64,000 nucleotides of DNA from Synchiropus splendidus (Eukaryota > Chordata > Actinopteri > Syngnathiformes > Callionymidae). The DNA is taken from contig NC_071349.1 in the NCBI RefSeq assembly GCF_027744825.2, positions 2,914,001 through 2,978,000 on the forward strand, written 5' to 3'. Position numbers and translations under genes: made by a program. The notes under the pieces were generated by a model, which saw only the letters and a program-made list of their open reading frames with translations, was not told where the DNA came from and did no database searches. Shown here piece after piece: positions 62,187 to 64,000 of this stretch; position 1 is the first letter of the stretch, and every line of letters starts with the position of its first letter.

Positions 62187-63314
62187 TTATCAACATTTTT
62201 ATGTTTGGCGTTCCGGAATTGACCTTATCTCAGGATGAAAAATTGTTTTCTGCATTGTCTCATAACTTTGCAGGGAAGCTTCAGAACATCAAATTTTCAA
62301 CTCACACAATACCAGAAAGTGTCTTTCTAGTAGTTGCACATCAAATCTAAGCTGTCTGAAGTGTTTTTCCAAAGTTATCAACATTTTTATGTTTGGCGTT
62401 CCGGAATCGACCTTATCTCAGGCTGATAACGCGATTTACGCATTCTGCCATAACTTTGCAGGGAAGCTTCTGAACATGAAATTTTCAAATCCCACTATAG
62501 CAGAAAGGGTCTCTCTAGTTGTTGCAAATAAAATCTAAGCTGTCTGAAGTGTTTTTCCAAAGTTATCAACATTTTTATGTTTGGCGTTCCGGAACCCACC
62601 TTTTCTCAGGCTGAAAATGCGTTTTCTGCATTGTGCCACAACTTTGCAGCGAAGCTTCAGAACATGAAATTTTCACCTCCCACTATAGCAGAAAGGGTCT
62701 TTCTCGTAGTTGCGCATCAAATCTAAGCTGTCTGAAGTGTTTTTCCAAAGTTATCAACATTTTTATGTTTGGCGTTCTGAAATCAACCTCATCTCAGGCT
62801 GAAAACGAGTTTTACGCATTGTGCCATAACTTTGCATCGAAGCTTCAGAACTTGAAATTTTCACCTCCCACTATAGCAGAAAGGGTCTTTCTCGTAGTTG
62901 CACATCAAATCTAAGCTGTCTGAAGTGTTTTTCCAAAGTTATCAATATTTTTATGTTTGGCGTTCCGGAATCGACCTTATCTCAGGCTGAAAACGCGTTT
63001 CCTGCATTGTTGCATAACTTTGCAGGGATGCTTCAGAACATGAAATGTTCGCCTCCCACTATAGCAGATAGGGTCTTTCGAGGAGTTGCACATCAAATCT
63101 AAGCTGTCTGAAGTGTTTTTCCAAAGTTATCAACATTTTTATGTTTGGCGTTCTGGAACCCACCTTATCTCAGGCTGAAAACGCGTTTTCTGCATTGTGC
63201 CATAACTTTGCAGGGAAGCTTCAGAACATGAAATTTTCACTTCCCACTATAGCAGAAAGGGTCTTTCTAGTAGTTTCACATCAAATCTAAGCTGTCTGAA
63301 GTGTCTTTCGAAAG
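61999..63314 (+). repeat. 7-monomer HOR unit c (1,316 bp)
   Basis: The same seven monomer types in the same order as 55611-56926, except that the first is the hybrid. The end again reads GTAGTTTCACATC and GTGTCTTTCG, like unit a. Confidence 0.88.
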
Positions 63315-64000
63315 TTATGAACATTTTTATGTTTGGCGTTCCAGAATCGACTTTATCTCAGGCTGAAAACGAGTTGTCTGCATTGTGCCATAACTTTGCA
63401 TGGAAGCTTCCGAACATGAAATTTTAACCTCCCACTATAGCAGAAAGGCTCTTTCAAGTAGTTGCAGATCAAATCTAAGCTGTCTGATGTGTTTTTCCAA
63501 AGTTATCAACATTTTTATGTTTGGCGTTCCGGAATTGACCTTATCTCAGGATGAAAAATTGTTTTCTGCATTGTCTCATAACTTTGCAGGGAAGCTTCAG
63601 AACATCAAATTTTCAACTCACACAATACCAGAAAGTGTCTTTCTAGTAGTTGCACATCAAATCTAAGCTGTCTGAAGTGTTTTTCCAAAGTTATCAACAT
63701 TTTTATGTTTGGCGTTCCGGAATCGACCTTATCTCAGGCTGATAACGCGATTTACGCATTCTGCCATAACTTTGCAGGGAAGCTTCTGAACATGAAATTT
63801 TCAAATCCCACTATAGCAGAAAGGGTCTCTCTAGTTGTTGCAAATAAAATCTAAGCTGTCTGAAGTGTTTTTCCAAAGTTATCAACATTTTTATGTTTGG
63901 CGTTCCGGAACCCACCTTTTCTCAGGCTGAAAATGCGTTTTCTGCATTGTGCCACAACTTTGCAGCGAAGCTTCAGAACATGAAATTTTCACCTCCCACT
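63315..64000 (+). repeat. 7-monomer HOR unit d, partial
   Basis: Begins with TTATGAACATTTTTATG, like units a and b, and follows their order for about 3.6 monomers until the window ends. The HOR continues outside the window. Confidence 0.88.

Larger units (their letters stand above)
1..64000 (+). repeat. Satellite DNA array, ~188 bp monomer, head-to-tail
   Basis: The window is filled from end to end by one repeat family. Landmarks such as TTATCAACATTTTTATG, CTGAAAACGCGTTTTCTGC, TTTGCAGGGAAGCTTCAG and TAGTAGTTGCACATCAAATC recur in this order every 187-189 bp. Hand counting a typical copy gives 188 bp and 77 G+C bases (41%). All copies have the same orientation; I saw no inverted monomer. No unique sequence or foreign insertion longer than a few bases interrupts the array, and it continues past both window edges. 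This is the organisation of eukaryotic centromeric or pericentromeric satellites, which is established for that class; the location of this array is an inference. Two broad sequence families differ after the TTCCGGAA site: one reads AACCCACC, the other AATCGACC. The first dominates the HOR domain at 7.9-30 kb, and both mix elsewhere. Confidence 0.97.
59746..64000 (+). repeat. Macro-repeat unit 2, cut by the window end
   Basis: Repeats the start of unit 1 (54672), then repeats that leader again from about 61.02 kb, where GGCATTCCAG and CTCTGGCTTAAAACGCG copy 54.88 kb. It then enters the 7-monomer HOR through a hybrid monomer at 61999-62186. The GATAGTTTTC monomer recurs about 1,690 bp further on, near 61.43 kb. 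The array is still satellite at the last base. Confidence 0.82.

Noticed and set aside
1..64000. CRISPR array or other repeat-spacer system
   Set aside because: The repeats abut with no unique spacers and the unit is 188 bp. There are no cas genes.
1..64000. CENP-B box
   Set aside because: CGGG occurs in some monomers (TCTCGGGCTG), but the required TTCG with A at the right spacing upstream is not there. I found no full match by eye on either strand.
1..64000. Resemblance of AAAGTTATCAACATTT to segments recalled from plant (legume) centromeric satellites
   Set aside because: The match is short, A/T-rich and from memory only. It cannot identify the organism; a database search with the 188 bp consensus would decide.
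1..64000. Inserted transposable elements or inverted array segments
   Set aside because: Every stretch read aligns to the monomer in one orientation. No terminal repeats, poly-A tails, target-site duplications or polymerase-like frames were seen.

Overview
The whole 64 kb window is one head-to-tail tandem satellite DNA array. The repeat unit is about 188 bp (187 and 189 bp forms occur), so there are roughly 340 copies, all in the same orientation. The consensus monomer, counted by hand, is about 41% G+C. I found no convincing protein-coding gene, RNA gene, transposon, CRISPR array, operon or unique-sequence island. The short open frames that occur are the same few frames of the satellite read again and again. 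A long single-family array with a near-nucleosomal monomer and higher-order repeats (HORs) points to a eukaryotic chromosome, plausibly centromeric or pericentromeric heterochromatin. The species cannot be named from the sequence. Wide TpG/CpA variation at the monomer's CpG sites fits a genome with germline CpG methylation, such as a plant or vertebrate.

Layout. (1) 1-7875: diverged monomers with local multi-monomer duplications, including a 720 bp block copied 2,819 bp away and a 12 bp tandem duplication inside a monomer. (2) 7876-30.4 kb: a homogeneous HOR domain. Two 23-monomer units (14459-18782, 18783-23107) and one 27-monomer unit (23108-28183) start on the same monomer type. They are flanked by a 35-monomer mosaic (7876-14458) and an 8-monomer partial unit (28184-29686). 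(3) 30787-33774: an exact-looking 1,494 bp tandem duplication. (4) 33.8-45.5 kb: mostly unordered diverged monomers, with a dimeric stretch near 41.1-42.1 kb and three 269 bp truncated chimeras. (5) 45.5-51.6 kb: nested duplications with offsets of 1,314 and 4,491 bp. (6) 51.6-54.7 kb: diverged monomers. (7) 54.7-64.0 kb: a young HOR region with a macro-period of about 5,074 bp that contains exact 7-monomer (1,316 bp) and 5-monomer (940 bp) units. The array runs off both window edges.

Nothing here works as a gene system. What can be read is structure and history: dyad-symmetric motifs in each monomer, a CpG cluster decaying by transitions, hybrid monomers that mark unequal exchanges, and blocks shared between places tens of kilobases apart. 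The unusual part is the mosaic HOR: two units of equal length with different internal monomer order.
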